Positions 38,521 to 49,390 of a stretch of 64,000 nucleotides of DNA are shown piece after piece. Below the pieces are notes generated by a model. The model was not told where the DNA came from and searched no databases. It saw only the letters and a list, made by a program, of their open reading frames with translations. Origin of the DNA: Temnothorax longispinosus (Eukaryota; Arthropoda; Insecta; Hymenoptera; Formicidae). The stretch lies in contig NC_092368.1 of NCBI RefSeq assembly GCF_030848805.1, forward strand, positions 5,428,441 through 5,492,440, given 5' to 3'. The stretch's first letter is position 1; every line of letters begins with the position of its first letter. Both the position numbers and the translations under genes were made by a program.

Positions 38521-39507
38521 CATTGATAATAAAACTCTATGCGAAAAATATACTATTTAAAATAATGCTAATATATTTCAGATATAAAATATATAAAATT
38601 GTAGTATGTTTCTTTACACGACATACGGATATTGATCTCTGGGTTGTCACTACCAATAAGATATACTTTTCGCAGACGAATTGGTGCGCGAAACTGTATG
38701 TCGCCGCTCTCGGCGACATATTGGATGCTCTATGAAACGTGTATCGCCGCGACAACCGATAAATGTCGAGCGATTAACGATTCGTGTCGAAATATCGCGG
38801 TAATTGCCGCCGTCGACGTCGATCATCGCACCGAGTTATATTAGTTACGTTTGATTGCGTTCGATGCTTCGTTACTTCCGCGAGAGTCGATTCCTGTAGT
38901 AGATTCCCGCGAATGTGTATACATATATTGCAATTTCAGCAAATATTCAATGAAGAATGGCTCTAACTTTTATTTGAAAATTACTACTTGAAACAATAAA
39001 ATCGTATACATTAATTATATTATTGTTTTTATATATTATATTATACGATTTAGAAAGAGAAATGTAAAAATTAGAGGAGTTTAATTACGGTAATAAAATG
39101 TGATGAGTAAATTAAATAATAAAATATATAATCATGAAAATAATGTATAACCGATAAATTTATTATTTAATATAAAAATAAATTGAAAAATGTATTTTGA
39201 TCAAAATTTAATTATCTATGAATATTTATATCTAATCTGTTAATCAACGTCATAGACTAATTTCAACGTCATCCTCCTCCTATAATTGTCCTCCTGTTAT
39301 AGATTGGCTTTTGAATAAGGTGATTATCGAGTTTCGATAAATCAAAAATTTAATAATAGCAGTGCCGATATTTATTTTATGCAATTTTCTTCCGCGTTAT
39401 GTTTATCGAAACGTTTCGGAAAAGGAGTAAATTAATATTAATCACGGGCCAATTCTTTGTTTACAAAAGCAGCACATTGAAACTTAGCATGTAATAATCA
39501 GGCATTC

Positions 39508-40068
39508 ATGATCCTAAAATATTTAATGCAACATTCAAGCGAAAATTTTTTCCTAATTTCTCCGCGGAATATTGTTACGATTGCTACTGGTAATTGCACC
39601 ATAACGGAATTTCACAATTTCTTTGTGCCACTCTCGAGCTGCTTTCTCGAGGTTTATTGTTTTGCTGTTAGTGGTATCAAGAACATTAAAAAAATCCCAG
39701 TTCCGGTGCAACCATTTTTCTTCGTACACGTTGCGGTTACCTTGCTTACATTTACGAAGGCAAATATCTGTTACTATCAAGGTGCATCGTTTGTACAAAG
39801 AATCTACCACAAAAGAACGATCAGAAGATTATCTGGATATCTAGAATGTTTTCCAAATATTACTGTCCATAATGCATATGTATTTCTGTACGATTTATCG
39901 AGTATTTTTCCACTTCCTAATTTTTACATTAAACTAACGAGTAAATTTTTATACTTAATTTATGTAAATACATGTCACAAAGAAACTAATGTAATTAATC
40001 ACGAAACGTTTAGTGGATTCATGCTGTATCTCTCAAAAAATATAGACGAATTTTATATATTTGCTTGA
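39508..40068 (+). CDS. Unusually long open frame in AT-rich DNA, coding status unclear
   Basis: A 186-codon ATG-to-TGA frame on the plus strand in DNA of low GC content, where stops should be frequent. The product would be rich in Phe, Tyr, Cys and Ile, with hydrophobic stretches such as FFFVHVAVTLLTF. No family is recognised. On the minus strand the codon-aligned frame is open over 39553-39831 and reads like a hydrophilic protein segment (NVYEEKWLHRNWDFF, INLEKAAREWHKEI), preceded by an acceptor-like TTCTTTTGTGGTAG. The real coding strand could therefore be minus, with the plus frame its shadow. A decayed gene or transposon piece is also possible. Confidence 0.25.
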   Translation: MILKYLMQHSSENFFLISPRNIVTIATGNCTITEFHNFFVPLSSCFLEVYCFAVSGIKNIKKIPVPVQPFFFVHVAVTLLTFTKANICYYQGASFVQRIYHKRTIRRLSGYLECFPNITVHNAYVFLYDLSSIFPLPNFYIKLTSKFLYLIYVNTCHKETNVINHETFSGFMLYLSKNIDEFYIFA

Positions 40069-40089
40069 CACATTACCGTAGTGTCGTTC

Positions 40090-40299
40090 TTATGATAAGA
40101 TATTCGCTGTCACGTCCAAGAGCAGGAAAGGAAAATATCTCTTGGATAAAACAATATCTCTCCCGGGGCTTCTTTGTAGCTGATTCGATCTGACAACACT
40201 TTCTGTCCATTGGCCAGGCAAACGTTGATCGACTTGTGACCAGAATAATGTTGTATTATGTTCCCAGAATGTTAGATCACTGATATTGTAAAACGTCAT
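40090..40299 (-). CDS. Coding-like block next to the 39.5-kb open frame
   Basis: Two minus-strand frames are open here. One begins MTFYNISDLTFWEHNTTLFW. The other, from about 40248, reads SINVCLANGQKVLSDRISYK and ends at a stop near 40107. It lies directly upstream, on the minus strand, of the 39553-39831 block. The two could be fragments of one degraded gene or transposon in minus orientation. No family is recognised, and without a homologue this remains speculative. Confidence 0.18.
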   Translation of the reverse strand: MTFYNISDLTFWEHNTTLFWSQVDQRLPGQWTESVVRSNQLQRSPGRDIVLSKRYFPFLLLDVTANILS

Positions 40300-41335
40300 T
40301 CAACGTTTGAACGTTACATTTTAAATAATACAAAAATTTAGAAGAATTTGAACTTTCTGTAAATACTTTTAAAACATCGCTTAAAAATTAATAAATTAAT
40401 GATATCTTTGTTCGAATTTCCAAGTAATAAAAACGGCATTGATTCAAAATAGCAAAATCATTTTAAAATCGTTATATTAATAACTGATTAAATGAAGAAA
40501 TCAAAACAGTTTTATCACTAATTGTTCTATTGCTAAAAACCATACGATGAAACGTACTGCGCAAAGAGGCATGAAGCATTTCTAGCGTAACCTGCTCCGC
40601 AGCCATCGAAATTTTCCGACTGACACAGTCAATATCCGGTCGAATCATGGAAGTCGACGGTCGTATCTGACCGTGAGAAAACAGTCTTGGCCATGTCCCG
40701 GTGCCAAATCTCAATGAGCGTTCTCTTTTACGAGCTCCGGGAGCTGCGAAGCGAGAGAAACTCATTCGACCTACCTTTTGCCCGGAAACGACGGACAAAC
40801 GCAAAGCTTTCTTTCGTAGTGGTCTGTATAACGATTGAGTACATGAACGACGTCGTTTTTAATGATTTAGACTTGTACCGACAATGAAGACCGTACGATC
40901 TCGCGTAATACTCGATCGATTTAATATTATCCTTTATAGCAAATTTCTTCAATATTGAGTATTCTGAATTATTTCAGAATTTTGAATAATCAAATAATAT
41001 TTTCCTAAAAAAAAAATGATTACATGCGTGAAATATTCTATTTCTAAAATAATTTATCTAAAAGATAAAATTAATGTCTTCAAACTTTCTCTTAATACAT
41101 AGCTGCACATATTTTCTAAGTACAACTCTTCTTTCTAAAGTAATTTTAAAGATATATAATCGTCATAAAGTCAAAGCAGAGGACGCTTTTCATAGAAACA
41201 AATTGAGCAGTGAATATTTGACACTCTAAACGTGACGTAGTGTTGTCTATTATTGTTTGTTCACAGGTACTCAGCGCCGCCGCACTCTTTTCAATCAAAT
41301 TTTCGCAGCAGGTACCGGATCTGCGGCGCACTCAC
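40300..41335. other. Anonymous region
   Basis: AT-rich at the edges (40310-40480, 40920-41150). The 40472-40804 minus frame (110 codons) contains no recognisable domain and overlaps a plus-strand frame. Nothing firm. Confidence 0.4.
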
Positions 41336-41692
41336 CGCGAGTGCATCCGCATGCACTTGTGACGCGATTTGGCTTTTCGACCGCGCCGTGGTTTGTTGGC
41401 GCAGTTTAGGCGTCAATAGAGCAACCCCGCGACGCGACAAAATCACCGCTGTGTTCTCACCCTCCGTTCCACACCTGTCAGCTACGTTTTGTCCCCGCGT
41501 GATCCTGTGATGTACGCCGCCACGGGGAAGGCTACCAAAGGATACCGGCTGTCGCCGCCGCGGCGCGTCTTCTTGTGATGTCACCCAAGTTGCTCGCCCA
41601 CCGTTGGGTGCATCCATTCTACGACGATCCTGCAATAGGCCGGAGTGATCCTCGCCATCCTCGGTCGCATTCACCTTTCGGCTCGTTGGCAT
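41336..41692 (-). CDS. Candidate 5' coding exon, 119 codons
   Basis: From an ATG at 41692 (in-frame TAG 9 nt upstream) the minus strand is open for exactly 119 codons up to a strong donor GTGAGTGCG at 41335-41330. The product would be polar, with segments such as VSFGSLPRGGVHHRITRGQN and LRQQTTARSKSQIASQ, like a disordered N-terminal region; no domain is recognised. Overlapping it upstream in another frame, a second protein-like stretch (GDNGGLLDANANEPKGECDR) follows an acceptor-like AAGTTTTCAG near 41761 and runs into a stop about 90 nt inside the first frame. Either the start, an alternative exon or a frameshift is unresolved. Low-complexity chance ORF is the null explanation. Confidence 0.35.
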
Positions 41693-44316
41693 TAGCGTCT
41701 AATAAACCGCCATTGTCACCTTGACTCGTCGGCCTAAACTCGAAAGTCGCGACTGAAAACTTGGAATGCCCGATGGTAGCCACAATTCACTCAATAAGTA
41801 CGATTAAATCACAAGTGCAACGAATCGAGTTTTTCCAAAGTGAAATCAAATTCTTTTCCAAAGTGAAACCGAAGTTATTGAATCGTAAATTTCGAAATTT
41901 ACTTCGAATTCTCTTTCATGCAAGCGACGACGCGAGAATTAACGATGGTATTTGAATATCTTGAGTATCTGTTCAAAGTTAAAAGGACCGGATGACTGAC
42001 CATGGTGCAGCCTGCGTAATGAAATAGCTATTGACATCATCGACAATGACTTTGACGAAATCTCTGTTTCGAGCTGTAAGTGAAGACTTGCAGTAACAAG
42101 CAACAACGGCGTCGATGAATTTAATGCACGAAACATCCGCTTCTCTCCGCTGACTCCGGGTTATATCCCGGAGACTCGCGTCAATTATCTTCGAGAAATG
42201 TTCGCACGGCACTCGGACTCGCGGCTTTCCTCGAAGTCGCGGAACCGGACGGACGCGGTCCGCGAAGTTTGCGAAGTTCCGCGGTCGTTAGTTGTACGGC
42301 TATCTCCCGGGAAAGGTAGATAAGGACTTCGGAACTGGACTGCGGGCGAACGAGCGAACTTGCCCGAGTCCGGAAACGACCCGGAGAACCCGACGTCTCT
42401 ATCCTACATAGAACCGAGAGAGTATACCTGGAAGAGTACTCCCGCGCACACCAAGTCGCCGAGATTTCGGTCCGCCGAGCCGTCATATCACGGCTTTATT
42501 CACAAATATGGTTGCTTGTTAATGACGCAAAGTCATTAGTGACCATGTCGCCAAGATGCAACGAGCTTTCGCAAATTTGCTTCAAAAGCACAGATAGAAA
42601 ACGATAGTGCTCGAAGATATAACAATTTTGCAATATATTAATTTTACTCATTAATTTTCCTACTGGCAAGACAATTCCATTACAATATAAAAAAAACTGC
42701 AATATACGCAAAATTCGAAAGATTGATAAAATTTCGTGTAAAATTGAAAAGGATTTTGAGGAAATTTTTTTGAGAGTGTAAAACAAAAAGGAGTTGCTAG
42801 TTGAAATATTCTCGGAAGTTTAGAGCGTAAAGCTAGAAACGCCAAGGCAAAACGATCAAAACGTTGCGCAAACGGGTCAACGCTTCCGCACGTGATTCAA
42901 AAAAGACCGCTCGTATACGTAATAAAATCCCTGATCGAAAAAAATGGTTGTGTACGCGAGGTGTAATGGCCCTTTCGCGCAAATTCTCGCTCGTGCGCGG
43001 CTCGGAGGAACGAGAATGGGAAATGGGAGCGTGTGCGCGTCTATATAATGGCGTCCGTATGACAAGCCGGACAAAGGACTCGTCAGAGCGCCGAGCTCGG
43101 CCAATGAAACTCGCTCCGAGAACGGCGGGAAGAGCTGGTTAAAAAAGAGAGAGAGAAAGGAGAAAAGAGAGCGCGAGGTGGGTCATTCCACATCGCGACA
43201 ACGGTTACTTCGATTCCGGAATAAAACGCGCGCAACGCTACTTTTTTTCACTCCGACTCACCCGTCGTTCGAGGTTCGTATTCACTGTGCGTCCACCACC
43301 CCCGGGCGTCCACCCTTGGAGTTGTCAGTGAAAAAAAAAGAGGATCGAAGTGGAAAAACTAGCACGCGTCAAAAGGGAGCTCCTCTCTTTCAATTCGATC
43401 CGCGTGTATCCAATTGCGCGAAGAAAATACGCGGATTTCGACTTCACAGTTTTACGGCTGGGTTCACCGTTACTTCTTTGACTATACAATCGGATCCATG
43501 AATTTACGTATCGTTAGCTCTGCAAATCCTTCGACGTTATACATTCTTGACATCTCTTTCTCTCGCCCTGATCTCAAGACTCTTGATATCATACATCCGT
43601 AGAGCCGTAGATACGTGACCTAAATGCTCGGTACTCCTTGCTTCATAAATACCTCGAGTCACATATTCTCGCCTTTATAGATCCGCGGGTTCACGTAGAG
43701 ATTCCCGGTTTTGTAACCTACATTCTCCCCTGCGACTGTTTATACGTCTGCGCGAATTTTTCGCATGATTCACGTCTCCGCTATAGGAATACGCGCGCTG
43801 CATATATAAAGACACCTGCTGCATTGTTCAGATTGCATCGTCTGAACGTGATAGTTATTCGCGGCGGCATAAAAATATATAGGTTGAAGGCAAACATATT
43901 TTTGGCTCGCGTGCGAGGCAGGGTTTCTTTTTGTTTCGAAAGAACACGCTCTGTTGTACGGGGCTACAATTTGGGGTGAACTCGACTACACATCTCTTTC
44001 TCGACGGGGAAAAGATATAATATTGGGCGCGAAGTGTCGGTTAAATAAGAAAAAGCTTCATTCCCTGTGGCAGACGGATTCCTCGAATTTGCACGTGAAA
44101 CCGATTTTTCAACGACGAGAAAAATACACTTGCCGGAAACCGATCCGCGAAATTCGCCGACGTTGCCGCATAAATTTTCGCACGCTCGTATATTTTATGG
44201 TTTACATAACACGTGTTTATCTTACCGTTCCGGGCGTTATTTTTGCGAACGTCTATTCTTAACCGAATCCAAATCTATCGACACTAAATATAAAATAGAG
44301 AATATGGTACACTTAC
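41693..44316. other. Anonymous region
   Basis: GC-rich CpG patches (42130-42490, 42860-43330) with overlapping open frames on both strands and no domain. AT-rich at 42580-42780. Purine-rich tract at 43140-43175. A possible noncoding exon at about 44229-44284 (minus; acceptor TTCTCTATTTTATATTTAG, donor GTAAGATAA) has stops in all frames and is not annotated. Confidence 0.4.
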
Positions 44317-44397
44317 TCTTTCCACATGACGGTGAGCGACACTGGTTTTTTTTTTTTGTTATTATTTTGTTGGTCATCCGTGATTTTCGGGGGATAA
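44317..44397 (-). CDS. Candidate internal exon, 81 nt
   Basis: On the minus strand the acceptor TATGATTTTTTTTTTACAG is followed by 81 nt and the consensus donor GTAAGTGTACC. One open frame reads DQQNNNKKKKPVSLTVMWK, and a second frame is also open. The poly-A inside the exon raises the risk that the long pyrimidine tracts here are simply low-complexity sequence. It lies 2.6 kb upstream, on the minus strand, of the 41336-41692 block. Confidence 0.25.
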
Positions 44398-46760
44398 CTG
44401 TAAAAAAAAATCATATTTTTATACAAATGTTACTACTTATTACTATAAATTAATAGTTTATTGTTCTTGTTAATATAAATATAAATAATATATTATTCAA
44501 TCCGGCGTGAATGGAAAACTACTAAAATATTAAACTACTAAAAATTCGCGCTTGGTAATGAATGTGTTAAAACACATGGTAAACTATAGTAAAGGCCCCG
44601 TGAAAAGGACAATCTATTTTTCGAAAATGCACAGACTGAGAATTATCTCTCGGGTCTCTTTTCCGTTCCTCTGGCGGATATTACTGAAAAATCTACTTTT
44701 AACTTCCGACTAGAAAACGTGGGAAGAATTTTTAGGGCAACTTCGCGGCGAAACCGAGAACCGAGAGCAATGCGATTTCGCCGACTCTTCGAACAACGCC
44801 GCGGCTTGTCGTTATCATTTCTCTTTTTTCTGATGTTCTCGCCCGCAAAAATCGCGCTCCTGGATTACGTTATCTCGCAACCGCTGCTAGCAATGTATCG
44901 TCGTAAATCGATTAGCCACTGATTTCGGTTTAACGAGTGCAACTCCGAGAAACGCGAGTCCGAGAGCGCGCGATGGTCGACCGCGAGAAAAACGATGAAG
45001 TGTAAATAAGGATTTCGGGGATCTCATTCCGAAGATGCGGCGATTCCACCGCGCGTTTCCGAGATTTTCCAGCGATGCTATTACATCCTTTTTCATTACT
45101 ATTTCTTCTTTTACTTTACGTGATGGATAACCGTCGCGGAGTCGAAGTTACGTTGGAGTTCCACGAGCCGTTTCGTCTTCATATTGTCTCGACCGCATTA
45201 TTTCAGCCGCCAGATGCTGAAGAACGGCATCTATATCCATTAAGAGTCGCTAACGTCATTTCAATTACGGCGAACGAGCGAACAGCGACTAGCAGATGCC
45301 ACAAATAAATATCTTAAATTCACCTCACATCGTAAAATAAAATCTACGTTACGATGAGATAATTTGTGTACAAAGATCCGGTATTTTAATATTGATTATT
45401 AAAAAATTGTTATAAACAGAAAATTAAATCAATAAAAGTGCAATGATATCTTCCCATGAAAAATTTTCATTTACTTAAAATTAAACTGTAAATGCGGTGT
45501 AATAAAGTTATTCTTGCAGCGTCTTCGACTTCAAACTAAATCCAACTACGTTAAAATTATCGGAAAGATGATTAATTTCTCTAATAGATCACCACTCCGG
45601 AACTTTAATATAAATGAAGTTTAAATGAAACTAAGTGATTTAAATTTTAACAGCGACACTAGTGTCGAGATTTTTTGTACATTTGCGATAAAATCACATG
45701 GATCGCTGAAGAAATTCATGCGCTTAAATCAGGAATCTTTTTCTTTGTGTCCCTTCATGAACTATAGACGGCGACGGGCATTATTGAAGCGACGAATACT
45801 TCGCCGGTGGGCGAAACTTCATTGTTCGATAATCGTCGATATTCGCGACGTTTAAAATGTATCGGACGGGTCGTAAGTCGTGGCAAAAGATTTCCTTCGC
45901 GTGATTTAAGAGCGATGGAGATCGCATGGGTATATGTTTGCCAACGGTCGAACCAGCCCTGGGCCACGCACGACAAGGGCCTTAAGATTCTCTTATCTGG
46001 AAATGCGCGCGGCATTGTGAACGAGGCTTCCCGAATCGGAAGATTCTTCTTATGCCGAGAGTAGACGTAAAGTCGATTTATTACGTGCCAGATAAAAACT
46101 CGCTCGCGGCCACTCGATCGTGAACTTGAAATCCAAAACGACATTAACACTCACTGATAAGCAGATATCAGATTTCCCTATAGCGATAAATATAATTTTA
46201 TTTGTAATCTGAATTACAATAGCTAATTAACACTTTAGAAAAATGGTTTTTAAATTTTACCGCGAATCGCCACGAATTAGTGTACGAAGTAATGGTAAAA
46301 TACGAATCTCGAGTAGCGCATAATCTCAGCTCAACGTGAATTTAGTTTGTACATCGAGATATGTATGTAATTCGTAGTCGGCTCGAGCAGTGAGCAACCG
46401 TCGGTTTTTATTTGATCGCCACCTCTCGGAAGGGTTAATGGCAACCTACAATAAATTACTGTTATTCCTCCAAATGACATCGTATAGTAATAGAAACTTT
46501 TCTTTTAACTAATAATACGTCACTTTGATTTACTATGGCACGCCGTTTTGCTATTTAATACTATCATAAAAATTCTACGAAATTAAATTGATACTCAAAG
46601 AAAAAAAATTATTTTATGTCTAGACATATTTATAATTCATTGAATTATTATTAAGCTATTACATAATTGAAAATGCAAAATTAAAATTATGTCTAGACAA
46701 AATATTAATAATAAATTTATTTTATGTTATGACATAAAATTTTTCCGGGAATTAAAAATA
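44398..46760. other. Anonymous region
   Basis: Open frames at 44719-44922, 45625-45855 and 45755-46150 (both strands) have no recognisable domain. 45300-45620 and 46160-46760 are AT-rich. Two TTATGTCTAGACA words at about 46617 and 46688 precede the minisatellite and may be its outlying relatives. No gene is supported. Confidence 0.4.
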
Positions 46761-47140
46761 TGCACATAATTGTAATTGCCGATTTTGTATTATATACATA
46801 ATTTTAATTCTAGAATTTGTATTATGTACATAATTTTAATTCTAGAAATTTTATGTACATAATTTTAATTCTTGAATTTCCTGTACATAATTTTAATTCT
46901 TGAATTTCTTTTATGTACATAATTTAAATTCTTGAGTTTCAATTATGTACATAATTTTAATTCTTGAATTTCTATTATGTACTACATAATTTTAATTCTT
47001 GAATTTCAATTATGTACATAATTTTAATTCTTGAATTTCTATTATGTACATAATTTTAATTCCCGAATTTTTATGCACATATTTTTAATTCTTGAATTTT
47101 TATGTACATAATTTTAATTATTGAATTTCTATTATGTACA
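46761..47140. repeat. AT-rich minisatellite, about 12 units of 29-35 bp
   Basis: Units follow the pattern TGTACATAATTTTAATTC then TTGAATTTCTATTA, with small length differences. About 12 tandem copies fill 380 bp. Each unit contains the palindrome TGTACA and a near-palindrome AATTCTTGAATT (exact AATTCTAGAATT in the first units). The left-most units differ most from the consensus, as expected when central copies are homogenised by unequal exchange or slippage. No open frame runs through it. Confidence 0.95.
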
Positions 47141-47429
47141 AAATAAATTGTTTATAACTTTTTAATAAAAAGCGACCCCCGACTAAAATCACTTGCGTGT
47201 TACTCGGGAGGATGTCCTTGACAATATATGTCAAATTCAAGGTCATCGGAAGTGGGTCCCCTAAACGGGATATTTACCGAGTTTTCTCTTTTTTTATTGT
47301 AATACTTGTTTGATTTAAATAAAACTTTGGGAAAAAACCTATATCATAAAAGATATGTTTTGTGACAACTTTTCCGTTATTTCTTTCGCTACAAATACAT
47401 AAACGGAACGCATTGCCAACTTGCCTCTT

Positions 47430-47460
47430 GTGCCAACGAGCCCCGGTCGCCCCTAGCTTG
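47430..47460 (-). repeat. Dispersed repeat motif copy (shared with 52363)
   Basis: GTGCCAACGAGCCCCGGTC followed by GCCCCTAGCTTGAAA matches 52363-52394 with a few differences. On the minus strand it reads CTAGGGGCGACCGGGGCTCG, resembling the conserved ends of a dispersed insect repeat with a GGGGAGACCGGGGC core. Probably a fragment of a transposon family. Confidence 0.55.
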
Positions 47461-48237
47461 AAAAATTTTTACTCGCGGATTATGAATGCGCAATTTATAA
47501 TTGAAATCTGTACATATACCTACATACAATTTTGTAAATTCCGATATTATCAAAAATTCACATTTCTTTTATCTATAGATTTTTTTATTTCAAAAATCAA
47601 TTCTGCTGAATAAAAATGCTAAGGTATTAATAGGTTCTTTAATTAGAAACAATTTAAAAACTAATATTTATTAATGTAAGAAGTGAAAAACTTGTAAAAT
47701 ATTTTTCGTAGAAATCGTTCTTAAAATCAATATTAGTGATGAGTGATCGATTACTGGAGCACACGTTACCTAAAACGTGACGTTCTTTTTCGATTTTAAA
47801 ATGGTATTTGTCACGGAAAACTGACGATTTTTTTTATAAAAACCACAGATAAAGGGTTTATCGTTCGACGTAAAAGCTTCAGGGCCGATTCAATGTTTAT
47901 GTTTGGTCATCCTATGTCTGGGAAGTCTCGCTTGTCCCGTTCAATTTATCGTTCTGCATCGTAACTTTCGTTATCTGCGGATACCTCGATATATTTTCAC
48001 CGCCTGCTTCTCTCATTCCTTCTCTTTCCCTTTGCCGTAAGTATCTTTTGTTGCTGAGAAAAACATTTAAGCGTGAGTACATAGGACTTTCAGGATGAAA
48101 CTTTGATCCACCCTTGGAGCGCCCATAAAGCGACTTGGTCGATGGAATTTCAGCTCTTTCGTGGTCGAACGGGTGTCGCGTAAACATCGGGAAGTGTAGG
48201 AGACGCGAGAGAGATAGATAAAGAGAGTGACGAAAGA

Positions 48238-48241
<4 letters not shown>

Positions 48242-48271
<30 letters not shown>
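48242..48271. repeat. (GA)n microsatellite
   Basis: About 15 GA units, followed by a purine-rich tail. Confidence 0.9.
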
Positions 48272-48273
<2 letters not shown>

Positions 48274-49230
48274 GACAGTGTGAACGAGAGAACGGCGAAC
48301 GTCTGTGGAATTGCGACTTACCGTCGATTTCGCATCCGAGCTGATTTACCGCGATTGCCAACATCGCTGGTCTTCGAATGGTCCCCGCGATTCGCCTTTG
48401 TGGGGAAAAATTCCGCGGCCGACAACGAACGGAATGTGATTGGTTCGGCCTGGTCGGGTTTTATTATCCCCATCGTAACAGTGAAAGTCGATGAAATACA
48501 AAACTCGCCGGTGTCGGTCGCATGTCGCGCAAGAAAATGATATAGGGGTGATAGGTAAAACGTTCCAGATTTCCGGTTTTAATTCTATAATAACGAAGCA
48601 AAGAGAAACCATTTTTAAATATCTTTATGTGCAAGCTTTATATAAGGGTGAATATATCTATTGTTTGTTCTGTTATTTAAATACATCAAGCATTTTATAT
48701 AGCTGCGTGCTTTGTATTTGTGGGAACGTTATTTTTTATTTGTAATTGGTATCCATTTTCAGAACAGAAGTAATTCTGTAACTGTTTAAATTTATAACCA
48801 GCTAGTAACTTCAATAATATTTTTTAGTAACATTACTGCGACTAATACCGTCATTATTCGCGGAAAACATAAAAAATGAAGAACATCGTGCTCACAGATC
48901 GATATTCGCGTCTGTATCGCGACGGAATTGCCGCGTCGCGTCGGTTTAATTGAGTGGCCGACCGGTCGGCGCGTGTTCGATCGGAGAAAGGGTTGCTGCG
49001 GGAATCGCGGTGGTGTGCGGCATACCGGGAATTGCCCGACCGGGAATCCAATTAATGGCTCCGCGCGTCTTTTGGCCGCGCCGTGCCGCGTTGCGTCCGC
49101 GATGCATCGGTTTGGCGGTCGGAGTCGGGCTTAAAGGGGCGTGAGGGGGTTAACGTGTTTTGGTATGCGGCGCAGGAGGGTGCCGCGAACCGCGCAGCGA
49201 TATCCCGCATAACTATCCGTCCATTCGCAG

Positions 49231-49390
49231 GTGGCCGCCTTCGAAAACGATCCGGAAACGCGCCTCCTTCCGCCGAATTCCGCTGTTTTCTCCAGCTATA
49301 AGTTACCAGACGGATCGCGCGCATCCCACGATCCCGGCATCCCTCGGATGTTGAATGCTCCGCAAGTTTGTCCGGGAGCCGGGCAAATGC
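49231..49390 (+). CDS. Candidate coding exon, 160 nt
   Basis: A plus-strand acceptor CTATCCGTCCATTCGCAG is followed by 160 nt without a stop in the frame that reads FENDPETRLLPPNSAVFSSY and continues through PGIPRMLNAPQVCPGAGQM, then a strong donor GTGAGTTTACG. The exon would end in phase 1. The peptide is hydrophilic and proline-rich with no recognised domain. The frame remains open past the donor to 49527, and minus-strand frames are also open, so chance cannot be excluded. Among the exon candidates this has one of the better combinations of splice sites and length. Confidence 0.35.

Larger units (their letters stand above)
35105..39507. other. Mostly AT-rich anonymous region
   Basis: 35200-36730 and 37230-38620 are AT-rich with poly-A/T runs and nothing gene-like. 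A GC-richer patch at 36780-37230 carries no open frame of note. Small features are an 11-bp-arm hairpin at 35918-35957, a (GA)n tract at 36740-36771 and an ATTA-type repeat at 38502-38520. Confidence 0.5.
47141..49230. other. Anonymous region with a repeat fragment
   Basis: 47160-47290 (AAAAAGCGACCCCCGACTAA and following) looks like dispersed-repeat sequence. 47430-47460 is shared with 52363. 47912-48364 (minus, 150 codons) is a serine/leucine-biased frame driven by the (GA)n tract at 48242-48271 and is not accepted as a gene. 48900-49150 is GC-rich with overlapping frames. Confidence 0.4.

Noticed and set aside
45940..46010. tRNA-like B box (GGTTCGACC) on the minus strand
   Set aside because: No matching A box at the right distance and no cloverleaf can be drawn.
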